A stretch of DNA of 64,000 bases from Synanceia verrucosa (lineage: Eukaryota > Chordata > Actinopteri > Perciformes > Synanceiidae). Both the position numbers and the translations under genes were made by a program. Below the pieces are notes generated by a model. It saw only the letters and a list, made by a program, of their open reading frames with translations. It made no database searches and was not told where the DNA came from. The DNA lies in assembly GCA_029721515.1 (NCBI GenBank), contig CM056553.1, forward strand, positions 227,501 to 291,500, written 5' to 3'. This document shows, in pieces, positions 47,601-58,874 of this stretch (within the stretch, counting starts at the first letter, position 1; each line of letters opens with the position of its first letter).

Positions 47601-50600
47601 TCTGGTGGTTTGGATCACACCTGGGTCAGATCCACCTGTTGTGGTCTGACCAGTCAAACCCCCGTTCAGGTCTCTGCAACAAAATCACAAGAAATATCAC
47701 TAGTATGACCAGTGGAACCAGTAGAAGTGCAGTGCTCTGTGGGACTGTCAATAGGAAGTGATGATTTTATTACCTCTGGTTGGCGCTCATCATCTCCATG
47801 GTGACGATGACATCATGACCGACTATCTTCCTCCCCTCTGGGGTCAAAGGTCGAATCGTCAGCTGGTTTTCTAGTTCCTGTTTCAGGAAGACAGAACAGT
47901 ACTATTGACGGTACTTCTGACAGGCTGCTACAGACAGTACTGCTGACAGTACTACTGCTGACTGGACTGTACTACTGCTGACAGTACTACTGCTGACAGT
48001 ACTACTGCTACTACTGCTGACTGGACTGTACTACTGCTGACAGTACTACTGCTGACAGTACTACTGCTACTACTGCTGACTGGACTGTACTACTGCTGAC
48101 AGTACTACTGCTGACAGTACTACTACTGACAGTACTACTGCTGACTGGACTGTACTACTGCTGACAGTACTACTGCTGACAGTACTACTGCTACTACTGC
48201 TGACTGGACTGTACTACTGCTGACAGTACTACTGCTGACTGTACTACTGCTGACTGGACTGTACTACTGCTGACAGTACTACTGCTGACTGGACTGTACT
48301 ACTACTGACAGTACTACTGCTGACTGTACTACTGCTGACTGGACTACTGCTGACTGGACTGTACTACTACTGACAGTACTACTGCTGACTGGACTACTAC
48401 TGACTGGACTACTGCTGACTGGACTGTACTACTACTGGCAGTACTACTGCTGACTGGACTGTACTACTACTGACAGTACTACTGCTGACTGTACTACTGC
48501 TGACTGGACTACTGCTGACTGGACTGTACTACTACTGACAGTACTACTGCTGACTGTACTACTGCTGACTGGACTACTGCTGACTGGACTGTACTACTAC
48601 TGACAGTACTACTGCTGACTGGACTACTACTGACAGTACTACTACTGACAGTACTACTGCTGACAGTACTACTGCTGACTGTACTACTGCTGACTGGACT
48701 GTACTACTACTGACAGTACTACTGCTGACAGTACTCCTACTGACAGTACTACTGCTGACAGTACTAATACTGACAGTACTACTGCTGACTGGACTGTACT
48801 ACTGCTGACAGTACTACTGCTGACAGTACTACTGCTGACTGTACTACTGCTGACTGGACTGTACTACTGCTGACAGTACTACTGCTGACAGTACTACTAC
48901 TGACAGTACTACTGCTGACAGTACTACTACTGACAGAACTACTGCTGACAGTACTACTACTGACAGTACTACTGCTGACAGTACTACTGCTGACTGTACT
49001 ACTACTGACAGTACTAATGCTGACAGTACTACTGCTGACTGGACTGTACTACTACTGACAGTACTACTGCTGACAGTACTCCTACTGACTGTACTACTGC
49101 TGACAGTACTACTGCTGACTGGACTGTACTACTGCTGACAGTACTACTGCTGACAGTACTACTGCTGACTGGACTGTACTACTGCTGACAGTACTACTGC
49201 TGACAGAACTAGTGCTGACAGTACTACTGCTGACAGTACTAATGCTGACAGTACTACTGCTGACTGGACTACTACTGACAGTACTACTACTGACAGTACT
49301 ACTGCTGACAGTACTACTGCTGACTGGACTACTACTGACAGTACTACTACTGACAGTACTACTGCTGACAGTACTACTGCTGACTGTACTACTACTGACA
49401 GTACTAATGCTGACAGTACTACTGCTGACTGGACTGTACTACTACTGACAGTACTACTGCTGACAGTACTCCTACTGACTGTACTACTGCTGACAGTACT
49501 ACTGCTGACTGGACTGTACTACTGCTGACAGTACTACTGCTGACAGTACTACTGCTGACTGGACTGTACTACTGCTGACAGTACTACTGCTGACTGTACT
49601 ACTGCTGACAGTACTACTGCTGACTGTACTACTGCTGACAGTACTACTGCTGACAGTACTACTGCTGACTGGACTGTACTACTGCTGACAGTACTACTGC
49701 TGACAGTACTACTGCTGACTGTACTACTGCTGACTGGACTGTACTACTGCTGACAGTACTACTGCTGACTGTACTACTGCTGACTGTACTACTACTGACA
49801 GGACTACTGCTGACTGTACTACTACTGACTGGACTGTACTACTGCTGACTGGACTGTACTACTACTGACAGTACTACTGCTGACTGTACTACTGCTGACT
49901 GTACTACTGCTGACTGTACTACTGCTGACAGGACTACTACTGACAGTACTACTGCTGACTGGACTGTACCACTGCTGACAGGACTACTACTGACTGTACT
50001 ACTGCTGACAGGACTACTACTGACAGTACTACTGCTGACTGGACTGTACTACTGCTGACAGGACTACTGCTGACAGTACTACTGCTGACAGTACTACTGC
50101 TGACTGTACTACTGCTGACAGGACTACTACTGACAGGACTACTGCTGACTGGACTGTACTACTGCTGACTGGACTGTACTACTACTGACAGTACTACTGC
50201 TGACAGTACTACTGCTGACTGGACTGTACTACTGCTGACTGGACTGTACTACTACTGACAGTACTACTGCTGACTGGACTGTACTACTGCTGACTGGACT
50301 GTACTACTGCTGACAGGACTACTGCTGACAGTACTACTGCTGACTGTACTACTGCTGACAGGACTACTACTGACAGGACTACTGCTGACTGGACTGTACC
50401 ACTGCTGACAGGACTACTACTGACAGTACTACTGCTGACAGTACTACTGCTGACTGGACTGTACTACTGCTGACAGGACTACTACTGACAGTACTACTGC
50501 TGACTGGACTGTACTACTGCTGACAGGACTACTACTGACAGTACTACTGCTGACAGTACTACTGCTGACTGTACTACTGCTGACAGGACTACTACTGACT

Positions 50601-52433
50601 GTACTACTGCTGACTGGACTGTACCACTGCTGACAGTACTACTACTGACTGTACTACTGCTGACAGTACTACTGCTGACAGTACTACTACTGACTGTACT
50701 ACTGCTGACTGTACTACTGCTGACAGGACTACTACTGACAGTACTACTGCTGACAGTACTACTGCTGACAGTACTACTGCTGACTGTACTACTGCTGACT
50801 GTACTACTACTGACAGTACTACTACTGACAGTACTACTGCTGACAGTACTACTGCTGACAGTACTACTGCTGACAGTACTACTGCTGACTGTACTACTGC
50901 TGACTGGACTGTACTACTGCTGACAGTACTACTGCTGACTGTACTACTGCTGACTGGACTGTACTACTGCTGACAGGACTACTGCTGACAGTACTACTGC
51001 TGACTGGACTGTACCACTGCTGACAGGACTACTACTGACAGTACCACTGCTGACTGGACTGTACTACTGCTGACAGTACTACTACTGACTGTACTACTGC
51101 TGACAGTATTACTGCTGACTGTACTACTGCTGACAGGACTACTACTGACAGTACTACTACTGACTGTACTACTGCTGACTGTACTACTGCTGACAGGACT
51201 ACTACTGACAGTACTACTGCTGACTGGACTGTACTACTGCTGACAGGACTACTACTGACTGTACTACTGCTGACAGTACTACTGCTGACAGGACTACTAC
51301 TGACAGTACTACTGCTGACTGGACTGTACCACTGCTGACAGGACTACTACTGACAGTACTACTGCTGACTGTACTACTGCTGACAGGACTACTACTGACA
51401 GTACTACTGCTGACTGGACTGTACCACTGCTGACAGGACTACTACTGACTGTACTACTGCTGACAGTACTACTGCTGACTGTACTACTGCTGACAGTACC
51501 ACTGCTGACTGGACTGTACTACTGCTGACAGGACTACTACTGACTGTACTACTGCTGACAGTACTACTGCTGACTGTACTACTGCTGACAGTACTACTGC
51601 TGACAGGACTACTACTGACAGTACTACTACTGACTGTACTACTGCTGACTGTACTACTGCTGACAGGACTACTACTGACAGGACTACTGCTGACTGTACT
51701 ACTGCTGACTGGACTGTACTACTGCTGACAGTACTACTGCTGACAGTACTACTGCTGACTGTACTACTGATAGTGAGGCGACTCAGGTGGTCTCATGTGG
51801 ACTCAAATGGTCTAACGTGGTCTCATGCGGACTCGGGTGAACTCAGGAGGTCTCAGGTGGACTCACGTGGCCTCAAATGGTCTCACCTGGTCTCATATAG
51901 ACTCAGGTGGTCTCAGGTAGTCTCACATTGTCTCACGTGGACTCCATGGTCTCATGTGGACTCCATGGTCTCATGTGGACTCACGTGGACTCAGATAGAC
52001 TCACATGGTCTCAGGTTCCAGGTAGCCTCAGGACAGAGCTACAGGAGCTGAGGAGGGACTCAAAGCATCTTCAGTGTAACTGAAACCAGGAAAGAGTTCC
52101 TGTTTAATGCAGTACTAAAGAGGTACTGGAGTACTTCCATACTGCTTTATACTTGTACTGTAGTACATAAATATATTAAAATACATTTACTGTTACTGTT
52201 TGTATTAATACTTATTTAGTATTTGTTCTCTTACAGCTTTAGATGCCCTGTCACTGGTCTTTAAATGATGTCTCTGTGTTTAATCAGAACATCAGTCTCT
52301 ATTTTAACACTGACTCTCACTTTACACTTTTCACAGTTACAAGCAAATAATCAATGACGATAACAATAATAATAATAAAAATAATTCACTTTACCTTCTT
52401 TGCTTTGTTGAACCACGTCCTGATTTTATTCAT
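41643..52433 (-). CDS. uncharacterised protein with C-terminal CxxC zinc-finger-like motif
   Basis: I do not recognise this gene. Nine exons on the minus strand splice in consistent phase to 500 residues: 52395-52433, 47774-47877, 47587-47673, 44588-45289, 44264-44474, 43893-44007, 43736-43819, 42147-42229, 41643-41720. The start is MNKIRTWFNKAKK. Exon 2 reads LTIRPLTPEGRKIVGHD. Exon 4 is long, with a Pro/Ser/Arg-rich part and about 75 residues of almost pure Glu/Lys. Exons 6-7 look globular (AIQFCFHGNTEDHLQRLFEV). The C-terminus has CSFC, CRKC and CGPC pairs spaced like a treble-clef zinc finger, ending SRFVSLLQIHQFSQSIAV. The finger resembles the C-terminal one of SPATA2, but the N-terminus does not show its PUB domain. 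Conserved phases and splice sites argue for a real gene. Introns 1 and 3 are filled by minisatellites; intron 7 holds a Tc1 element. Confidence 0.7.
42366..43604 (-). mobile_element. Tc1-like transposon, nearly full length
   Basis: Inverted ends TATTGCCAAAAGTATTC... on both sides (one mismatch in the first 24 bases) are flanked by TA dinucleotides (42364-42365, 43605-43606), the Tc1/mariner target. The length is 1239 bp. It carries a transposase on the minus strand. Inserted in intron 7 of the uncharacterised gene. Confidence 0.9.
42443..43500 (-). pseudogene. Tc1-family transposase, inactivated
   Basis: The open C-terminal part (42443-42961, 172 residues) holds the second Asp (in QHDCAPVH) and the Glu (in SPDLNLIEHLWDE), 34 residues apart as in DD34E transposases. 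The first Asp lies upstream in WSDESHF. It is cut off from the rest by an in-frame stop near 42970, and the N-terminal DNA-binding part is frame-shifted. Not functional as it stands. Confidence 0.8.
44640..44860 (-). repeat. GAG/GAA-rich coding repeat (poly-Glu/Lys) in exon 4
   Basis: A purine-rich stretch inside the uncharacterised gene's exon 4 encodes alternating Glu runs and Lys. The antisense frames (poly-Ser/Pro) are shadows. Confidence 0.8.
45350..47275. repeat. 1.9-kb minisatellite in intron 3 of the uncharacterised gene
   Basis: More than 100 copies of a 17-18-bp unit, GTCTATGCTAACAGTGG, with AACAATTG, TAATAATTG and AGAGTAG variants. Higher-order blocks of several hundred bases recur, e.g. 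45480-45890 against 45920-46320. Confidence 0.96.
47340..47580 (+). other. unidentified possible transposon relic with short open frame
   Basis: The open frame to 47570 includes QRQDIDELLIGILEVFIPND and is not low-complexity, but I recognise no family. It has no clear splice sites. It ends in ATCATGTAGTGTGAAC, a string of a kind seen in fish dispersed repeats. It lies antisense in intron 3 of the uncharacterised gene. Confidence 0.3.
47930..51770. repeat. 3.8-kb minisatellite in intron 1 of the uncharacterised gene
   Basis: Several hundred base pairs of higher-order structure built from 15-bp TACTACTGCTGACAG and 20-bp TACTACTGCTGACTGGACTG units with TAC/TGC variants. It starts about 50 bp from the exon 2 acceptor. 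Nothing else is visible inside it. Confidence 0.97.
51775..52025. repeat. 10-bp-based minisatellite next to the 3.8-kb array
   Basis: Degenerate repeats of GGTCTCATGTGGACTCA, abutting the previous array. The short open frame through it is an artefact. Confidence 0.85.
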
Positions 52434-52494
52434 AGCTGAAAACCTCCTGTTGCCTCTTCTGTCTGTGTTTACACTGTTAGTGTTACTTTACCTG

Positions 52495-52712
52495 TGCAGG
52501 TAGAAGGAGGTGGGTGTTTCTCTGTTACTTTACCTGTGCAGGTAGAAGGAGGTGGGTGTTTCTCTGTTACTTTACCTGTGCAGGTAGAAGGAGGTGGGTG
52601 TTTCTCTGTTACTTTACCTGTGCAGGTAGAAGGAGGTGGGTGTTTCTCTGTTACTTTACCTGTGCAGGTAGAAGGAGGTGGGTGTTTCTCTGTTACTTTA
52701 CCTGTGCAGGTA
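52495..52712. repeat. 42-bp minisatellite (five copies) upstream of the uncharacterised gene
   Basis: The + strand unit is GTAGAAGGAGGTGGGTGTTT followed by CTCTGTTACTTTACCTGTGCAG. Read on either strand the unit starts with GT and ends with AG, including GTAAAG...CACAG on the gene's strand. It lies just 5' of the first coding exon and may be in a 5' UTR intron. Confidence 0.93.
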
Positions 52713-52829
52713 GGTTAGACATAGAATACTGATAAATATCTGAAGAAAAAAACAATATGAAACAAAGTAAAGAGGAATACTTACTTTTATTGTTTTTCAG
52801 TGCACATCACACACAGGGTATGAAACACA

Positions 52830-53045
52830 CACACGCAGTAGGGGACAGGTGTCAGAGTGAGGGGGCTACCCCATATCTAGGCGCCCAAGCAGCTGCCTTG
52901 CTCAAGGGCACCTCAGCAGTCCCCGGGATGAGGAACTGGCACCTCTCCAGCTACCAGTGCACTCTCCACACTTGGTTCGACCTGGACTTGAACCAGCGAT
53001 CCTCCGATTCCCAGCACAGGTAACTACAGACTGAGCTACTGGTGA
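52830..53045 (-). mobile_element. tRNA-derived SINE-like repeat, inverted
   Basis: On the minus strand an A-box-like TAGCTCAGTCTGTAG and a B-box-like GGTTCAAGTCC occur with tRNA spacing. They are followed by the CTTGAGCAAGG-containing body of an abundant fish repeat. It is unlikely to be a functional tRNA because the stems do not complete. Confidence 0.55.
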
Positions 53046-53164
53046 AACTTCAAGAAGTGTTCACTGATTCACTCGTCTGAGCAGAAAAAAAAAGAGGAAG
53101 AAGCCACACTCAGAGAACTAACTCCTGTAGAGTCATGACATTATTCCAGTGGAAAGAGTGAAAA

Positions 53165-53640
53165 TAAAATAAATACCTGGGCGTCCATATCACTGAGGAC
53201 CTCACCTGGACACTCAACACCACTTAGCAGGTTCAGAAGGATCAACAGCAGCTGAACTTCCTGAGGAGGCTGAGGAAGTTTGGTTTGTCCACCAAGATTC
53301 TCAGCAACTTCTCCAGCTGCATCGCTGTTGGTCCAGCAGCTCTGAACACCTGCAGAGAGTGGAGAAGAAGACTGCTGAGGAGTGCAGCTGGACGCCACTG
53401 GCCTCTTTGCAGAGCATCGAGAGCCACAGAGTCCACAGGAGAGTTGCCTCCATCCTCCAGGACCCCACCCACCTCCAGCATCACACTTCTCCACTCACGC
53501 AGGAGGCACAGAAATGCAGTAAACTGAAAACTGCTAAACAGCTGACAGGATCTCTGCTCTCTGCTCAAATATCACACATTCTGACATTGCACTTCCTCTT
53601 TGCACAGTCTATATTTTTATTCTGTTCACATGATGATAAA
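53165..53640 (+). mobile_element. LINE C-terminal reverse-transcriptase fragment
   Basis: Encodes YLGVHITEDLTWTLNTT, a stop, then QQLNFLRRLRKFGLSTKIL and decayed sequence. These are typical of the region after the RT motifs in fish LINE ORFs. A piece of the same tRNA-like repeat as at 52830 recurs at 53675-53720. Confidence 0.65.
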
Positions 53641-53974
53641 CACAATATTTAGTAGACACACAGTATACATAACAGCGACCCAGCCCAAGTCACTACAGAC
53701 TGAGCTACTGGCGCCCCTAGTAATTTTTCACGACCCAGGTGGGACATGAACCCACAGTCCCCAGCTAACCCTAAACCATTTTATTTATCTAATAATGATG
53801 CTTATTTAACATTTCATTTGCATTTGCAATTAAGAAAAGTGGAATTCTATTTATTTATTAATTACTATTATTATTACTTGTTCTACTAATACTACTACTA
53901 TTCTACTCCGTAAACTGTGTAGGTCTCACAGAGGAACAGCAGGGGGCAGAAAGGATCCAGTAACGCTAATCCGT

Positions 53975-54178
53975 CTAATAACTTCCGGAACAGAAGAAGA
54001 ACAGCGCTCGTGCTTAAACTGTGAACGCTAACATTAGCGTCTTTTAGCTTGAATTAGCTTCCTTCAGATTCAGGGGGCCCGTAAATCAGTCACTTTTATG
54101 TTTATTGCTTGCTGAACGTGACAGCAGCGCCTGCTAACAGCTAACAGCTAACAGCTGTCAGGAGGGGAAACACTGACG
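53975..54178 (+). promoter_or_regulatory. rnf4 promoter and untranslated first exon (probable)
   Basis: CTTCCGG (53982-53988) gives an ETS-type site. A plausible non-coding exon ends CACTGACG before GTGAGTGG at 54179. The long interval to 55213 is then intron 1, in which I see no other gene. Confidence 0.4.
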
Positions 54179-55213
54179 GTGAGTGGAGACAGCTAGCTTG
54201 ATGCTAACACCGTTCTTACCACTGTCGAGCCAAAATCTGTTTCCATAGAAATTTTGAACCGAAACTGAGCTTTAAATTTAGTCTAACATCAACCTGTGAC
54301 ATCGATCTGAGAGTCTGCCTTCATGATGGAGTTAAATTAACTTTAGTAAACTTTGAGTGTGGGAACAAGAAAGAAAACAAAACTGATTTAAGCACACCTC
54401 CCGTCAGCTGGTCCAGCTGGTTTAAACGACACTCTTTGATTATGCCCGAAGAGAGATGGACTGTTTTAACTTATTGATAACATGAAATGAGCTTCAGAAA
54501 GTCATTTTCCTCTTCTCAGTCTGCTCTGTGGCTCTTATATTTCTGTAGATAGTGGTAGTGTAGCTCTGGCTCCAGGTCAAGACTGATAAAAAGAGTCAAA
54601 CATTTCTTCTATCGTTATTGTTATCATTCAGCATACCATGTGTGATCCATCGTCAATACATCATGTTTCATGTAAAAAAGCTCCCAGTCATTTGGAAACC
54701 TTGATCTGACCAGCAGGTGGCAGAGCTGGATAACTTTTATCAGAAATAATCCCTTTATTGATGTTGAACATGGTATAGCAGTGTATACACACATGCGGTC
54801 TCCAGATGTACTGACTTTTATCTGTTTAACCCTGTGGATGGCAGCATGTTCTCTGATCAGCTGACCTCACCTGCTTTATTCAGGGATCTCACCTGTTTTA
54901 ATCAGCAGCCCTGTTAGTTTGAGGACAGATGCTGACGTAATTACGAATGATCTTGGGCTTCCTGTTTCAGCCAGGAGCTGCTGGATGGTGGTGGTGATGA
55001 TGATTGTGTTATAGAATAGAATTAGTTTATTGATCCCAACCTGGGATATTACTTTTTTTTAGAATAAAAAACATGAACTGCTGGGTAGCTTCTGAATCCC
55101 CCCAGCGATTGAAATGATTTATTGTGTTTAATATTACAATATATTCACGAATTATCATCTGTTTTAACATCTGATTGTATGTTTGCCTCTGCAGCACCTT
55201 CAGTGTCTCTGAT

Positions 55214-57506
55214 ATGAGCAGCTCTGTAAGTCATCTTCTCTCAGTTTCAGTGTCTCCTGTTTGATCACATACAGGCTGAGCTCAGATCAGTTTATAATGA
55301 TAATAATAATGATAATAATAACGGTTTATGTTGATCTCAAGATTTTACAGCAACAACAAACTAACAAAGGTCAGAAAACTAAAATGTGACACAAAGTATA
55401 AAGGTTAGAAGTTCACACCTGTTTACATCTGGTCTGAGATCAGTGCTCTGAAATGTCCTCAGATGACCTCACGATGATGTCATTACAACTGTAATGTAAC
55501 AAGTGTGTGCTGTGTGGGGTCAGGCTCAGAGGAAGAGGAGGACCACAGGAAGTCCTCTGGTTTCCAGACCCAGCACCAAGACCAGCAGAGGGACAAGTGC
55601 AAGGAGGCTGGCTAATGCTAACAGAGCAGCTAACACTGACGTTAGCAGGACATCAGATGGAGACCCTGTCCCCCCCACTGAGACCATCGATGTGATGGAC
55701 AACATCGACGACAGTCCGTACAGCTCAGTACTCTCCTCAGTTATGGATCAGTGTCACATCCAACCAATAATCAATAATTGGTGTGTGTTTAGGTGTCGAG
55801 GAGGTGGTGGATCTGACCTGTGAGGGGTTAGAAGCTGCTTCTGTGGTCGACCTGACGAGCAATGACTCAGTGCTGGTAACCATCTATATTACACAGAAGT
55901 ACTTATGTAATGCTACACATGTGATTCACAGGAACACCCTCTGATATACTTAGCTTTTCACAATTCTCAAACCTGTTTTACTTTTATTGTCTAACATTAG
56001 GTGGTTTTATTAATTGCTCTGTTTTAATATTATGTTAACTCAGAACAGTGAAAGTATTATTAGTAAATATTACTACAGTAAAGCATTTATTTCTGCTGTG
56101 CGCTGACGTTAGTGTTTCAGAGAGTTTGGTTGTTGAATACTGATCAAATCTAATGGTTGTTCTGTTGTTTCCGTGGTGATCCAGCTGGTGGACGACGGTC
56201 CTCAGAACAGTTATGTCGTCAGCAGTGATGAAGACGAAGACACACCACCTGTCCTCACCACTACAACGCTGTCCTCTGTACAGGCTAACAGCTCCTCCAG
56301 GTAATACAGTGATCTCAGTCACAACCTTTTCCTGCCAACATAGCCTATAAACCACAGCCTGGCACTAGACCGATCCCTGCTAACGTCACTCAGAAATCAT
56401 AGCCAGGTAATAGACTGATCCCAGCTAACAACATCCATAAATCACAGCCAGGTAATAGACCGATCCCAGCTAACGTCACAGCCAGCTAATAGACTGATCC
56501 CAGCTAACAACGTCCATAAATCACAGCCAGGTAATAGACTGATCCCAGCTAACGTCACTCAGAAATCACAGCCAGGTAATAGACCGATCCTAGCTAACAA
56601 CATCCATAAATCACAGCCAGGTAATAGACCGATCTCAGCTAACGTCGCTCAGAAATCACAGCCAGGTAATAGACTGATCCCAGCTAACAACATCCATAAA
56701 TCACAGCCAGGTAATAGACCGATCCCAGCTAACAACATCCATAAATCACAGCCAGGTAATAGACTGATCCCAGCTAACGTCACTCAGAAATAACAGCCAG
56801 GTAATAGACTGATCCCAGCTAACAAAATCCATATATCACAGCCAGGTAATAGACCGATCCCAGCTAACAACATCCATAAATTACAGCCAGGTAATAGACT
56901 GATCCCAGCTAACAACATTCATAAATCTCAGCCAGGTAATAGACCGATCCCAGCTAACGTCACTCAGAAATCACAGCCAAGTAATAGACCGGGTAATAGA
57001 CCGATCCCAGCTAACAACGTCCATAACTAACAGCCAGGTAATAGACTGATCCCAGCTAACAAAATCCATAAATCACAGCCAGGTAATAGACCGATCCCAG
57101 CTAACGTCGCTCAGAAGTCACAGCCAGGTAATAGACCGATCCCAGCTAACGTCACTCAGCAATCACAGCCAGGTAATAGGCCGATCCCTCCAGTAGAATC
57201 CAGTAGTCTCTGTGTTTCAGGTCGACCCCGGGTATGATCAGCTGTCCCGTCTGTCTGGATTCGTACTCCGAGGTGAGACTCAAACACACCTGTTAGACAC
57301 CTGAGCAGCAACTGGAACGTTGCGTTCTGATTGGCTGGATGTCGTTTCCCTCACAGATCGTAGAGAGCGGCCGATTGGTTGTTTCCACTAAATGTGGTCA
57401 CGTGTTCTGCAGTCAGTGTCTGAGAGACGCTCTGGCGTCATCACACACATGTCCTACCTGCAGGAAAAGACTGACCCACCGCCAGTACCACCAGCTCTAC
57501 ATCTGA
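55214..57506 (+). CDS. rnf4: SUMO-targeted E3 ubiquitin ligase RNF4
   Basis: Six coding exons: 55214-55225, 55524-55713, 55793-55875, 56185-56300, 57221-57272, 57357-57506 (200 residues). Exon 4 encodes the tandem SUMO-interaction motifs VVDLT and VVDLTSNDSV, followed across the junction by VLLVDD. Exons 6-7 hold a complete RING (CPVCLDSYSE, TKCGHVFCSQCL, CPTCRKRL) ending YHQLYI, as in human RNF4 (190 residues). RNF4 reads poly-SUMO chains in the nucleus and ubiquitylates their carriers. The start (MSSS) and the exon 3 donor GTCCGT are the weakest points; that donor was chosen because it preserves phase. Intron 5 is mostly a 45-bp minisatellite. Confidence 0.92.
56340..57190 (+). repeat. 45-bp minisatellite in rnf4 intron 5
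   Basis: The unit GTAATAGACCGATCCCAGCT plus AACAACATCCATAAATCACAGCCAG begins GTAATA and ends CCAG. The true exon 5 donor is CTCCAG, then GTAATACAGTGATCTCAG, so units mimic the donor junction. A second unit type has GTCACTCAGAAATCACAG. Confidence 0.93.
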
Positions 57507-57799
57507 CATCACTCTGACATCATCCAACCACTCTGACATCACACCTGAGGTACTTTGGATGTTCCCTTCCCAGTGACATCATCAGTATTGTTATGATATC
57601 AGAGGGTTTTTCAGAGACTAAAGACTTGGAGCTGTGTTCTAATCAGATGATGACGATGATGATGATGATGATGATGATTAATAATATGCTTTAGTTGAAC
57701 GTTTGATCTTCTCAGTTATGATCTTCTTGTGTTGTTTCGTGTTTCAGCTCTGAACATTGTTTCTTTTCTATTGTGATGGAGAAAATGTCTTAAAGTAGA

Positions 57800-57805
57800 A
57801 ATAAA
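57800..57805 (+). terminator. poly(A) signal of rnf4
   Basis: AATAAA about 295 bp after the stop. The interval on to 58620 shows no gene. Confidence 0.6.
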
Positions 57806-58625
57806 TGCAGTTAATTTCTGTGACGTTTCTTTGTTTTTGAAGTTTTGACTAATCCTGGGTTAGGGTTAGGCTGCCTATGGCAGCTCTGATACCTCTATTC
57901 TAGTACTAGGAAAGGACTCCATAGTACCAACACATAGCTAGTACTAAGGCAATACTGGGGAAATATGAAGAAGATGCTTGGGAGTACTTTCTCTTTATTT
58001 GTACTTTCTCAGTATGTTGCACCCTCTTTTTGTGAGTGAAGGGTGGAGGTCCTGTAAAGAGTGAGTGAAGGGTCCAGACTGTCTTCCTTTAAAGACTAAA
58101 GGCTGGACGTCCTGCTTTGAATTCGTCTCCCACCTTAAAGAGTGTTGAGGTCTGAGTCACAGATCACAAGACGGATGACTCACTGTCGCCTTACACCAAC
58201 TCTGCTGCTGATTGGCTGTTCCTCCACACTGGGTGAGCCTGTAAACCTGAATATAATAATATTTTGTTTGAAGAAGAACCAAAATATTCTGCGTTATTAT
58301 TAAAACATTTAGCACGTTACCTGTTTAATTGTACTTATATAATAATAACAATATATTTATAAAACATCTATTATTATATTACACCACACCTCTTATTACT
58401 GTAACAATTTGGAATCAGTATCTAAAAAGAAATTACTTGCACACATTTATCCATTGATGAGTCTTCAGTGGGACGTCAACATTAAAACCTGTCAATAAGA
58501 CATGTTTTGTTTTATCTTTATTATAAATATATTTGTTTTTCACTGTTTATTTTATGTTCAGTTTCTAGTCTTTCATAACAATGACGCAGCATGTGGACTT
58601 GTCACAGGCTAAACCTGTTGTCAGT

Positions 58626-58716
58626 TGACTCAAGGGAAGTCCCCTCATTGGAAAGTGCTTAGTCATTCCTCGGCCTGTGATTGGTCGGCTGGTCGGGGCT
58701 CCGTCAGTGGACCAAT
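58626..58716 (+). promoter_or_regulatory. sqstm1 promoter: AP-1, kappaB, ARE/MARE and CCAAT motifs
   Basis: Within 90 bp: TGACTCA (58626-58632, AP-1), GGGAAGTCCC (58634-58643, matches the NF-kappaB consensus), TGCTTAGTCA (58656-58665), whose reverse TGACTAAGCA fits the antioxidant response element TGACNNNGC, and CCAAT boxes at 58712-58716 and inverted at 58680-58684. The coding start is about 160 bp further on. NRF2 activating SQSTM1 through such an element is established in mammals. Its use here is inference. Confidence 0.6.
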
Positions 58717-58874
58717 GGGAGGGCGCGTCAATCTTTGCTTGTGACGTCCACCGCGGAAGTAAACACACAGGAGGTCTGGAGGATTTAAAGCTGCGTCACA
58801 AAGTTTCACAGCAAAGTTGTCTGGTTCAGTTCGTCGCGGCACAGAGTCTCAGTGTCTCCGTTGACCGAGTCAGG

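Noticed and set aside
49212..52718. Leu/Thr/Val repeat frame at 49212 and VEGGGCFSVTLPVQ repeat frame at 52494
   Set aside because: Products of tandem repeats with no splice context or non-repeat sequence.
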